A stretch of 6,108 bases of DNA from Nitrospirota bacterium (lineage in GTDB: Bacteria; Nitrospirota; Nitrospiria; Nitrospirales; UBA8639): assembly GCA_003233615.1 (NCBI GenBank), contig QIMB01000116.1, positions 1 through 6,108 on the forward strand, in the 5' to 3' direction. Position numbers and translations under genes: made by a program. Each line of letters opens with the position of its first letter. Position 1 is the stretch's first letter. Shown here piece by piece: positions 1 through 6,108 of the stretch. Under the pieces are notes generated by a model. It saw only the letters and a list, made by a program, of their open reading frames with translations, did no database searches and was not told the origin of the DNA.

Positions 1-3000
1 GCCATATGAGGGTATCTCGAACCAATATCATGGGAAGGCTCTTTCAGGATTATAGAAAACTCTTCACAAACGCTAAATATCACCTCTGCGATAGATATGA
101 GACTTCCAGCAAACTCCTTCAGAGACCAGACAAAATGGTCAGGATCATCTGCAAATGCTTGTGATTTGATATACTCTTTTATAAATGCTTCGTGTTCTGG
201 ATCGACAAGTAAATCCTTGTTTCTGAATACTCTGCGCAACTCATCCCGCACCTCCTTATCCGGATCGTTCAGGAGTTGGAACAAAAGCTCCCGAGACTCT
301 TTGGAATATTTTCTGTCATCCAGAAAATATACAGCAACTTTTGCAATGCCTTTTCGTTGTGGCACGCTTCCCCTGTAGCATTTGGCAAACTCTTTTTCGA
401 AAAAGCCATGAAACAGCCAGCGGGCCATCACCTGTCTTGCTCCTTCCTGGGCCACATCCTCTAACGGAGAGTTTGCCATCTGCTGAATAATCGGCCCTAC
501 TCGATCAAAATGGCTTGGAATGGTGTAGTTGAAAAACCGCACAGCTCTTGGGGAAGCAGCCACCCGCAGATCATCTCTACAGGCATCACAAAACCATCGG
601 ACAGCAAGCTCCTTGTCAATGTTCAACACCGGTTCAACAGCCTCGATGGCAGCCATTCGTACCGCCGGATGAGGATCTCGGATAAGAGATTCAATCCCAG
701 GCCTGACCTGCTCCAAACGGTCGTTACGTTCCCAAAGCAGTTGTCTGATTGCCCTGGCAGCCACACCTCGAACGCAGTTGATGGTATTCTGAAAAAGGAT
801 TTCAATCGTGGCATCATCACAGCTCCTGTCACAATAGACATTCAATTTGCCTATTTCCAGGTCCGGATGATTTCGAGCGTAATCCACCAGCCTGGCAATG
901 GTTTTGTCCGTCCAGTTTTCATCGGCTCTTTCAGCAATAAGCCGGCAGAATGACATGGCGGTTTCCCGGTCATCTCCATCTCCATCTCCATCTCTATATT
1001 TTTCTAATACGGCCTCAATGGTCTCAACCCGTGCAGGCTGCCAGGAGTTCTTTTCGGATTCAGGCACCTCTACCTCTGGCTGCTTTTTGCAGAAACCGTC
1101 AAGGATAGCCGCGACATACCTCTGGTGAACATCATCCGGGAACCGGAGCGCAAGCTGGCCAAAGCGTTCCGGAAACCGTTTGGCAATCCAGGCAAGACTG
1201 GTGGCAAACTGATATATTGATGTTTCTAACACACTATCAGGAGTAGCCTGAATCCATTTGTGGTTGTTCTCTTCTGTAATTTTTTCACTGCTGACAATCC
1301 GGAGCCAGGCCGAATCGCTGATTTTTTCGAGATTAGGATCAAGCTTAGATCCAACCAAACCGCCGGAAGAAGTGCCTCCTCTAAGAAATCTGTCTTGGGG
1401 GTAATGCGCAAATTTCCGTTTCAACACTTGAATCAAAGCTGCCGTGGCTGGCCGTATTCTTTCGGGATCAAGAGCAGGCAATAGGAAATACTGAGTCTTC
1501 CCCCAATAATGCTCAAAATAACCATCCCGCCATCCTTTCAAGTAATACTCAGCATCCTGTTTTTCTTCCAGGGCATGGTAATGGACGATTGTTTCCTCAA
1601 GGCTATGAAATAATTCCTCGGAACAGTAGGGAGACAAGGCCTTAATGAAACCTACCGCTGGCATCCATTCAGGTTCAGTATAGCCGTAGCAAGGCCGGAA
1701 CTTGGCAGTATCATCAAGCAACCATGCTATGCCTGTATCCGCATGACTGGCAGGTAAATCGGTATACACTGCCATGATGATTTCCTGCACCACTGGAGAG
1801 ATGCTCTTTTCCAAAGTACCAGTCCGCGCTGTCAGTTCATCCGGCTGTTTTGCCGCTAAAGTACGCCCAGCCAGAATGACCAGTTCAACTACCCCTCGGG
1901 CAATATCCGTTTCGTGATGATCAAAAAAGCTGTCCCGCCACCACTCCAATCCTGGATAGTAATTTTCAGTTTGGACACTGGTCAATCTTTCTAAATGACT
2001 CATCAGGAGATCCCAGGTCTCGACCGGATGTTGTTTCACTGCGCTGTTCAACGCCTCCAAATCCTGATCGTACCATGTCTCCAGTCGGCCCTTTCTGCGT
2101 GCTGATGTATCCTCATCATCAATCTTCCAGGTAGAAAGCACAGCCTCAATCAAACGAATAGAGCGGAGAGGATATCTGACGCATAAGGATTTCCAGTCGA
2201 CAAAATCCTTCACATAGCCAGACTTGGCCAGTTGCAGCCGAAGTTCGAACATCAGCTCGGAATCATCTACCTCATTCCTGCAAATTGTGCTCAACACTCG
2301 TCCCGACCAGTCGCCTCCTTTATCCACAAAAGGCGTTAAGGTTTCTGTCACCTGATCAGGGACATGCTCAGCCACCGTGCGTAACAGCCATAAGGCTCGG
2401 TTGACTGTCTGTTCTTCTCCGGAAACCAGCCAGCTATCGATGACTCCTTGCTTCAGCAGGTATGATACCCAGGGGAAATGCCCGACCATAACTGTTTCCA
2501 TGATATGTTCCTGCCAATAACCGTCATCAAGCAAGGCAAGGCAATACTCACCAAGGTCTCCGGGTATCTCATCCAGTTGTCCGATCAACTCAAGAACGAG
2601 ATGCTTAAGGTGAAAACGCACAGTTGTTGACTCAAGCAGTTCCCTGGCAGTGCCGAAAAAATCTGTTGGTGATTCCTCAGACAGCATGGAAATCACCTGG
2701 CGTAGTTGCTCACGCCGGAACAGCGACTGTTCATCTTTTGGCCCCAGCCAGTCAGGCACGGAATCGGCTCCCTCGTAAATCCGGCGCAACAGACGTTCCG
2801 CAATCAGGTAGTCCAGGTATCGTTGATGGCAAAAATTGATTCTGCCAGGGCTTGGCTGAAGGAGGCCAAAGGAGATCAGCGCATCCCGGATAGTTGGCTT
2901 CTGTGCAACAATACTAGCGGGAGCTGAAATTTCCCCTCTGCTCTCAAGGTAATTCAGCAATGGTTGCAACAATGCTTCAACCTGATCTGTAGCTATGCCT

Positions 3001-4499
3001 GCCTTCTCTTCAAGAACCTGGCGACGATTTTCCCAGAAACGGCGCATAAGCTCGGTTGCAGATCGAAAAACAGGCTTCATGCCGTCTTTTTTCAATTCCA
3101 CCCAGATCGTCAGGTTTTGCGGACAGGAGAGAATGCGTTTCTGCGACCCAGTCAGGGTGGCAAGGTCTCTCCCAATAATACTTTTCAGTTGCTCCTCGGA
3201 GAATTCCTTTACTTTTATTTTGACAAAGTTCAGGTTCTCAGTATCACTGAGCAGGTTCTTGATTTCCTGGTCGTTTTCCAAGTCAAAGGTTCGGCAAGCA
3301 AGAACAACAACGACATTTTTTCCGGAACGGCGCAATGCCCGGACCTGCCGGACCTGTTCCTTGCACACATCCATGGCGGTAGTGGAGTGGGCAGCAGTCC
3401 AGCGGATGGCGTCCAGTTGATCCAAGATGAGAACACCCTTCCGGTCAGCAGCAATACCGGCTAAAGCATAGACCGGCGACTCCGGTAACCCCATATCCTC
3501 ACCGAATCGTTTGGCATTCTTGTCCGGGATACGACGGTCAAGGCGGATGGGTAGATACGGAATATTGTGCTGGTGGAAATGTTCTGTCAGCTCATACAAA
3601 ACACCGCTTTTCCCGTATCCAGCTGCGCCATGCACGACCACATCCTGGCCATTATCAATGCATTCGATAATCCGGGAGGTCTCCTCCCGTGGAACGATCC
3701 TGCTGCCGATCAATCCCGAACGGATTGATTCGGAAAACTGATGCCGTAACTCTTCTATGGCAGGTGCAATCCGTGTGTCGTGCTCAAGCCGTTTGGGATA
3801 AATCTTGTGCTTTTCCGCAAGATATCGCCGTAATTCATCTGCATAAATGGTTTTGCGGTATTTATCGTTTTCGGCATAGGTAAGCAGAACGGAAAAAACG
3901 GTTTCCGGTTCGCCGGTCAACAGGAAGTCAACCCATGTCAGAAGATCAGACCGTTTCTTGCGATCATCAGGCTCAAGTATTATTTCTATTCGTCTGAGAT
4001 AATCGAAGGCCTTTTCAAGGTCATCTTCTATGTTTGGATCAAGGCCCAAAGCATCGCAAAAGCCACGGAAAGTTTTACGTCGTTCTTCTCCGACCTTGCG
4101 GATTTGATATTGGAAAAAATCTTGTGGGTTTTGATTGGTATTTCTTGCACTATTACAAATATCTGCAAAAGTATGACCACTAACAGCAGTAACAAGAGCA
4201 AATTCCTGTTGTGAGTCACGGGGCAGATGGTACTTCAAGTGGTCCAGAATGCCCATGTTTCTCAGAACTGCTATCGACCACGAATCCCGGCTACCGCAAC
4301 GCGCCTTGCACTGCTGCAACTGCCGGACACCATTCTTCCCCACAACCAAGAGGTCAACGCCCCGTTCGTCAGGCCCGATCAGCTCGATAGTGACCGATTC
4401 GATCTCTTCGTTCAAAAGCCTGAGAAGCTGTTTGGCAACCCATCGTCCCTCATACCGGTTGCCTAATTTGTCAGCCAGCCCCCCAGGTTCAAATGCCAC
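1..4499 (-). CDS. Avs-like STAND/NACHT NTPase with N-terminal PD-(D/E)XK nuclease and HEAT-type C-terminus (3' end outside window)
   Basis: The frame is open without a stop from GTG at 4499 to the left edge (1499 codons plus 2 bases), so the C-terminus is missing. GTG 4499 is the only usable start: an in-frame TGA lies at 4526-4524 and the next methionine is about 80 codons in, beyond the nuclease motifs. Domains seen: residues ~1-140 PD-(D/E)XK nuclease (helix E17, then GVD49LLV and the strand ending Q63-C-K65; the QxK variant is typical of Mrr-like enzymes); ~140-270 helical linker; ~275-575 STAND NTPase with Walker A GAAGYGKS (291-298), Walker B VLILDQLD (356-363), the NACHT-style ACRTFDLEND (401-410), and the post-ATPase winged-helix signature FCHQRYLDYL around H558. 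The rest is helical, with PERFGQLALRFPDD near 1110-1119, NCVRGVAARAI near 1241-1251, and clear HEAT units near 1266-1290 and 1400-1420. STAND proteins with nuclease N-termini (Avs family) sense phage proteins, oligomerise and cleave DNA. That role here is inference; the fold assignments are firm. Confidence 0.92.
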   Translation of the reverse strand, partial: MAFEPGGLADKLGNRYEGRWVAKQLLRLLNEEIESVTIELIGPDERGVDLLVVGKNGVRQLQQCKARCGSRDSWSIAVLRNMGILDHLKYHLPRDSQQEFALVTAVSGHTFADICNSARNTNQNPQDFFQYQIRKVGEERRKTFRGFCDALGLDPNIEDDLEKAFDYLRRIEIILEPDDRKKRSDLLTWVDFLLTGEPETVFSVLLTYAENDKYRKTIYADELRRYLAEKHKIYPKRLEHDTRIAPAIEELRHQFSESIRSGLIGSRIVPREETSRIIECIDNGQDVVVHGAAGYGKSGVLYELTEHFHQHNIPYLPIRLDRRIPDKNAKRFGEDMGLPESPVYALAGIAADRKGVLILDQLDAIRWTAAHSTTAMDVCKEQVRQVRALRRSGKNVVVVLACRTFDLENDQEIKNLLSDTENLNFVKIKVKEFSEEQLKSIIGRDLATLTGSQKRILSCPQNLTIWVELKKDGMKPVFRSATELMRRFWENRRQVLEEKAGIATDQVEALLQPLLNYLESRGEISAPASIVAQKPTIRDALISFGLLQPSPGRINFCHQRYLDYLIAERLLRRIYEGADSVPDWLGPKDEQSLFRREQLRQVISMLSEESPTDFFGTARELLESTTVRFHLKHLVLELIGQLDEIPGDLGEYCLALLDDGYWQEHIMETVMVGHFPWVSYLLKQGVIDSWLVSGEEQTVNRALWLLRTVAEHVPDQVTETLTPFVDKGGDWSGRVLSTICRNEVDDSELMFELRLQLAKSGYVKDFVDWKSLCVRYPLRSIRLIEAVLSTWKIDDEDTSARRKGRLETWYDQDLEALNSAVKQHPVETWDLLMSHLERLTSVQTENYYPGLEWWRDSFFDHHETDIARGVVELVILAGRTLAAKQPDELTARTGTLEKSISPVVQEIIMAVYTDLPASHADTGIAWLLDDTAKFRPCYGYTEPEWMPAVGFIKALSPYCSEELFHSLEETIVHYHALEEKQDAEYYLKGWRDGYFEHYWGKTQYFLLPALDPERIRPATAALIQVLKRKFAHYPQDRFLRGGTSSGGLVGSKLDPNLEKISDSAWLRIVSSEKITEENNHKWIQATPDSVLETSIYQFATSLAWIAKRFPERFGQLALRFPDDVHQRYVAAILDGFCKKQPEVEVPESEKNSWQPARVETIEAVLEKYRDGDGDGDDRETAMSFCRLIAERADENWTDKTIARLVDYARNHPDLEIGKLNVYCDRSCDDATIEILFQNTINCVRGVAARAIRQLLWERNDRLEQVRPGIESLIRDPHPAVRMAAIEAVEPVLNIDKELAVRWFCDACRDDLRVAASPRAVRFFNYTIPSHFDRVGPIIQQMANSPLEDVAQEGARQVMARWLFHGFFEKEFAKCYRGSVPQRKGIAKVAVYFLDDRKYSKESRELLFQLLNDPDKEVRDELRRVFRNKDLLVDPEHEAFIKEYIKSQAFADDPDHFVWSLKEFAGSLISIAEVIFSVCEEFSIILKEPSHDIGSRYPHM
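971..994 (-). repeat. Four tandem copies of a hexanucleotide inside the STAND gene (DGDGDGD)
   Basis: The plus strand reads CATCTC four times in a row (GAGATG on the coding strand). In frame it gives alternating Asp-Gly, residues D1170 to D1177, between the segment around PERFGQLAL (1111-1119) and the first HEAT-like units. Each unit is two codons, so copy-number change would alter a flexible acidic linker without shifting the frame. Confidence 0.8.
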
Positions 4500-5632
4500 T
4501 ATATGTTTTCCCCAACGAAGGCCTCAAAACCTTCACTGCTAAGGTGATATCCAGTCTGGCACGGGAAGAAATTGATTGCATCGGCAAAGACAAACCCTTC
4601 ACGGCCGTCTGCCTTGGTGCAACAATAGACATCTCTGTATTCTTTGCCCTCCAGTTCCTTTCTTTTGTTGACTATACGAAGGAGTGTGCGGAAGTGGTGG
4701 TCCGTTGAAGGGAAGGAATAACCTATAGTGAATACCCGCTCAGCCTCAAACAGTGCATCAGCCATGCTTTTCCATATCTTATAGAAAAGATTATTCATAG
4801 GCTTGGCCTGTGTTTCAGGAACGTTGAGTTCCTGTTTCAACTGCGTTGGTGCGATAATTGTAGCCTGCTCGAAGTCGTTGACTGTCATACAGACATTTTG
4901 GATCGGCTCAAGCCTGTAATCAGTAGTAATTGATACGGGAGGCTTATTCCCCTTTAAAAGCCAGTTTAGAGAACCATGAGGTTTGAGAACTTTGATGCCG
5001 TTTTCATTGCGGATTAACTTGGTTTCCACATGCGGGTAAAACCATTTAGCGTCATTTATGAGGTCAAGAGCATTCTCCAGTATGATATCATAGTTCAGGT
5101 TAATAAAGACGGTTTCCTTATCCTTTTTAAGCTCAAACTTTTCAATAAACTGCTTAAAGACATTCTTGTCCGCAAGCTTGCAATCCCTGTATACATCTGA
5201 GGCCAGTGTCCGAAGTTCCCATCCCGAAACAAGGGACAGGTCTATCCAGTCGTTATTCTCAGGAATAGTAGCAGCCTCCCTGCAAATCCTATAAAAGCAG
5301 TGTTCTTCATCATTTGGTTTGGACTTCTTTGCTCGTTCTCTCAATTCTTTTTTCTCTTTTCCAAAAGCATGTAGATTTAAATAAAGTCCTTTAGAGCAGA
5401 ACTCAAGAAATGTCCACACCTCTTCCATGCTTGTATCGTCAAACTTCCGGTTATTCCTTCCCCTGAAGAACTCAAGCATTATGTTAAGTGCGGGATATCT
5501 TTCAAGACGGTCCTTTACAAATTCGTGTCCGAAGAAGCAGCGATCACCAGGCAGCGATTTTCCGCACTTTGTGAATCCGGAGCCCTGAGTAGCACCTGTG
5601 CCAAGAATGATAACGGTCTTGATTGAATCCAC
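4499..5632 (-). CDS. SIR2-like NAD-consuming effector protein, stand-alone
   Basis: This is a complete 377-residue protein with SIR2 landmarks in the expected order. An N-terminal beta strand leads into the glycine-rich NAD site (VIILGTGAT, residues 7-15). LPGDRCFFGHEF follows at 27-38, where many relatives read PGDRDFF, so a Cys replaces an Asp. The NLNYDIILE motif (178-186) contains the N-Y-D triad that contacts NAD. LKPHGSLNWL (216-225) carries the candidate catalytic histidine H219. FTIGYSFPSTDHHF (301-314) is the C-terminal Rossmann element. No membrane or export signal is seen. Bacterial SIR2-like defence proteins (Thoeris ThsA, DSR, SIR2-STAND) hydrolyse NAD+ to abort infection; the same activity here is inferred. 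The start is GTG 5632: no ATG, GTG or TTG lies between it and an in-frame TGA at 5671-5669. It begins one base after the hsdS-remnant stop, and its TAG stop shares a base with the STAND start, so it is likely co-translated with both neighbours. Confidence 0.9.
   Translation of the reverse strand: MDSIKTVIILGTGATQGSGFTKCGKSLPGDRCFFGHEFVKDRLERYPALNIMLEFFRGRNNRKFDDTSMEEVWTFLEFCSKGLYLNLHAFGKEKKELRERAKKSKPNDEEHCFYRICREAATIPENNDWIDLSLVSGWELRTLASDVYRDCKLADKNVFKQFIEKFELKKDKETVFINLNYDIILENALDLINDAKWFYPHVETKLIRNENGIKVLKPHGSLNWLLKGNKPPVSITTDYRLEPIQNVCMTVNDFEQATIIAPTQLKQELNVPETQAKPMNNLFYKIWKSMADALFEAERVFTIGYSFPSTDHHFRTLLRIVNKRKELEGKEYRDVYCCTKADGREGFVFADAINFFPCQTGYHLSSEGFEAFVGENI
4509..4513 (-). promoter_or_regulatory. 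Ribosome binding site for the STAND gene GTG start
   Basis: GGGGA lies nine bases upstream of GTG 4499, inside the last codons of the SIR2 gene. With the TAGTG stop/start overlap it supports translational coupling and the choice of GTG as the start. Confidence 0.45.
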
Positions 5633-5633
5633 C

Positions 5634-5786
5634 TTATACCATGCCTTCCAGAAATTTTTCGCTATCCTTCACCTTTATCTCGCTGGATACGAGCTTGGAC
5701 AAAAGCGCATCACGGATAGCAGATAGGGTTACGGATTCGATATCGTACCTGTTTTGCCTGTCAGCAGACAGGAAGAATGAAGATAT
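5634..5786 (-). pseudogene. hsdS: C-terminal remnant of a type I restriction specificity subunit (HsdS)
   Basis: Fifty codons are open between an in-frame TAG (5789-5787) and the TAA at 5636-5634. The middle reads TLSAIRDALLSKLVSSEIKV followed by KDSEKFLEGMV. This is the hallmark end of HsdS proteins: the last conserved helix (La.iRD.LLpKLiSGei.v..aekf) after the second target-recognition domain. HsdS proteins normally run about 400 residues; both recognition domains and the first conserved region are absent. No plausible start codon exists at the left end of the fragment, so it is a relic or recombination scar. The match begins around Q-N-R-Y-D-I-E-S; residues before that (ISSFFLSADR) may be unrelated sequence. 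It ends one base before the SIR2 start and could feed ribosomes to it if any translation enters this frame. The family call rests on pattern recognition of a short stretch, but the stretch is distinctive. Confidence 0.72.
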
Positions 5787-5813
5787 CTACCTACAATATA
5801 ATCCATTTTTTAA

Positions 5814-5842
5814 AGTTAAACTAAATCTATTTACGATGTCAA
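5814..5842 (-). promoter_or_regulatory. Candidate sigma70 promoter for the SIR2-STAND operon
   Basis: On the minus strand a perfect -35 hexamer TTGACA (5842-5837) is followed after exactly 17 bases by TTAACT (5819-5814), a weak -10. Transcription would start near 5807 and run into the hsdS tail and the SIR2 gene. The surrounding 5790-5845 stretch is strongly AT-rich compared with its flanks. An alternative -10, TATATT (5800-5795), lacks a good -35. No other promoter-like site was noticed between here and the STAND gene. Confidence 0.5.
5822..5833. promoter_or_regulatory. Palindrome in the promoter spacer, possible operator
   Basis: A 5-2-5 inverted repeat (TAAAT, CT, ATTTA on the plus strand) lies entirely inside the -35/-10 spacer. 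An adjacent 9-base palindrome AGTTAAACT (5814-5822) overlaps the proposed -10. This placement suits a dimeric repressor, but no regulator gene is in the window. Short palindromes are also common by chance in AT-rich DNA. Confidence 0.25.
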
Positions 5843-6001
5843 CCGTTATTTGCCGATTTAAGCCGAAAAAGTCTGTATCTTCCCGACGTCATACGCCGTC
5901 TGCAAGGCATTGGTCAATTGCAGTCACCACTCCTGATTGTCTTATAACCGGCAAGATTGATCCGAAACAAGTCAGCCGATGATGATATAGTTGCAGGGCC
6001 T
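5843..6001. other. Region without a recognisable gene
   Basis: Between the promoter candidate and the edge fragment I found no frame with recognisable protein character on either strand. A plus-strand frame over 5623-5982 can be read, but its first half is the antisense of the hsdS tail. The stretch may be the junction left when the rest of hsdS was lost. Confidence 0.4.
5900..5923. repeat. Short inverted repeat in the non-coding region
   Basis: Six-base arms CTGCAA (5900-5905) and TTGCAG (5918-5923) flank a 12-base loop that contains a second small inverted repeat (ATTG/CAAT). There is no T-run, so it does not look like an intrinsic terminator. It could be a protein-binding site or chance. 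Confidence 0.25.
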
Positions 6002-6106
6002 TTATCTCAAAACCCGAAACTGTCTCTCACCGATGTTCTGTTCAAAAAGGGTAAGGTATAAGAGGTAAAGCAGAAACTTTCTCTGACAAGGACGAAAAAC
6101 ATGTCC
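6002..6106 (-). other. Edge open frame of 34 codons, unidentified, possibly a transposase remnant
   Basis: A minus-strand frame enters from beyond the right edge and stops at TAA 6004-6002. It contains VFRPCQRKFLLYLLYL and ends ERQFRVLR. The RPCQRKF followed by a leucine-rich helix loosely recalls the N-terminal region of some DDE transposases, where the next residues would be missing here. A second minus frame is also open over the same bases, so coding status is uncertain and the identification is a weak guess. Confidence 0.18.
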
Positions 6107-6108
6107 AC

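Noticed and set aside
510..953. Plus-strand open frame of 147 codons
   Set aside because: It lies wholly antisense to the HEAT-repeat part of the STAND gene, has low-complexity serine/proline-rich translation and no recognisable domain.
969..992. DGDGDGDD as an EF-hand calcium loop
   Set aside because: The acidic residue required at loop position 12 is absent (Ala there), and the run comes from a simple hexamer repeat.
2964..3464. Plus-strand open frames of 166 and 141 codons
   Set aside because: Both are antisense to the conserved NTPase domain (the Walker B at residues 356-363 is read on the other strand), so they are shadows.
5804..5806. ATG as the start of a small 25-residue peptide upstream of the SIR2 gene
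   Set aside because: It sits right behind the -10 with no Shine-Dalgarno, stops at 5729, and overlaps the hsdS tail in another frame; no sign it is coding.
5623..5982. Plus-strand open frame of 119 codons
   Set aside because: The first half is antisense to the hsdS tail, the second half spans the promoter candidate and has no recognisable protein character.
1..6108. CRISPR array, tRNA or rRNA
   Set aside because: No regularly spaced direct repeats and no tRNA or rRNA-like sequence were noticed on either strand.

Overview
The window is bacterial and is dominated by a compact, minus-strand, two-gene locus that looks like anti-phage defence. It encodes a stand-alone SIR2-like protein (377 aa, complete, positions 5632 to 4499). 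Directly behind it is a very large STAND/NACHT-type NTPase with an N-terminal PD-(D/E)XK (Mrr/Cap4-like) nuclease domain and a long alpha-helical/HEAT C-terminal half (4499 down to position 1, 1499 codons visible, still open at the window edge). Base composition is intermediate, somewhat under 50% GC by eye. Nothing allows a firm taxonomic placement.

Layout in transcription order, from right to left. (1) 6108 to about 5850 holds no convincing gene. A 34-codon open frame runs in from the right edge and could be a remnant, possibly of a transposase. (2) About 5842 to 5814 is a strong sigma70-like promoter candidate on the minus strand (perfect TTGACA, 17-bp spacer) with a palindrome inside the spacer. 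(3) 5786 to 5634 encodes the last ~50 residues of a type I restriction specificity subunit (HsdS) without the rest of the gene. (4) The SIR2 gene starts with GTG one base after that stop codon. (5) The STAND gene starts with GTG, its first base being the last base of the SIR2 stop codon (TAGTG).

Working model (inference): transcription from the promoter near 5840 reads through the hsdS tail into the SIR2 and STAND genes, which are translationally coupled. By analogy with Avs (antiviral STAND) proteins, the helical C-terminal part would sense a phage component, the NTPase would oligomerise, and the N-terminal nuclease would cut DNA. The separate SIR2 protein would be a second effector, depleting NAD+, or an accessory regulator. 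Many Avs-type proteins carry one effector domain fused to the STAND core. Here a fused nuclease and a separate SIR2 protein lie in one operon, and that is the main point of interest. The hsdS remnant suggests the pair sits in, or has displaced, a type I restriction-modification operon, as is common in defence islands.
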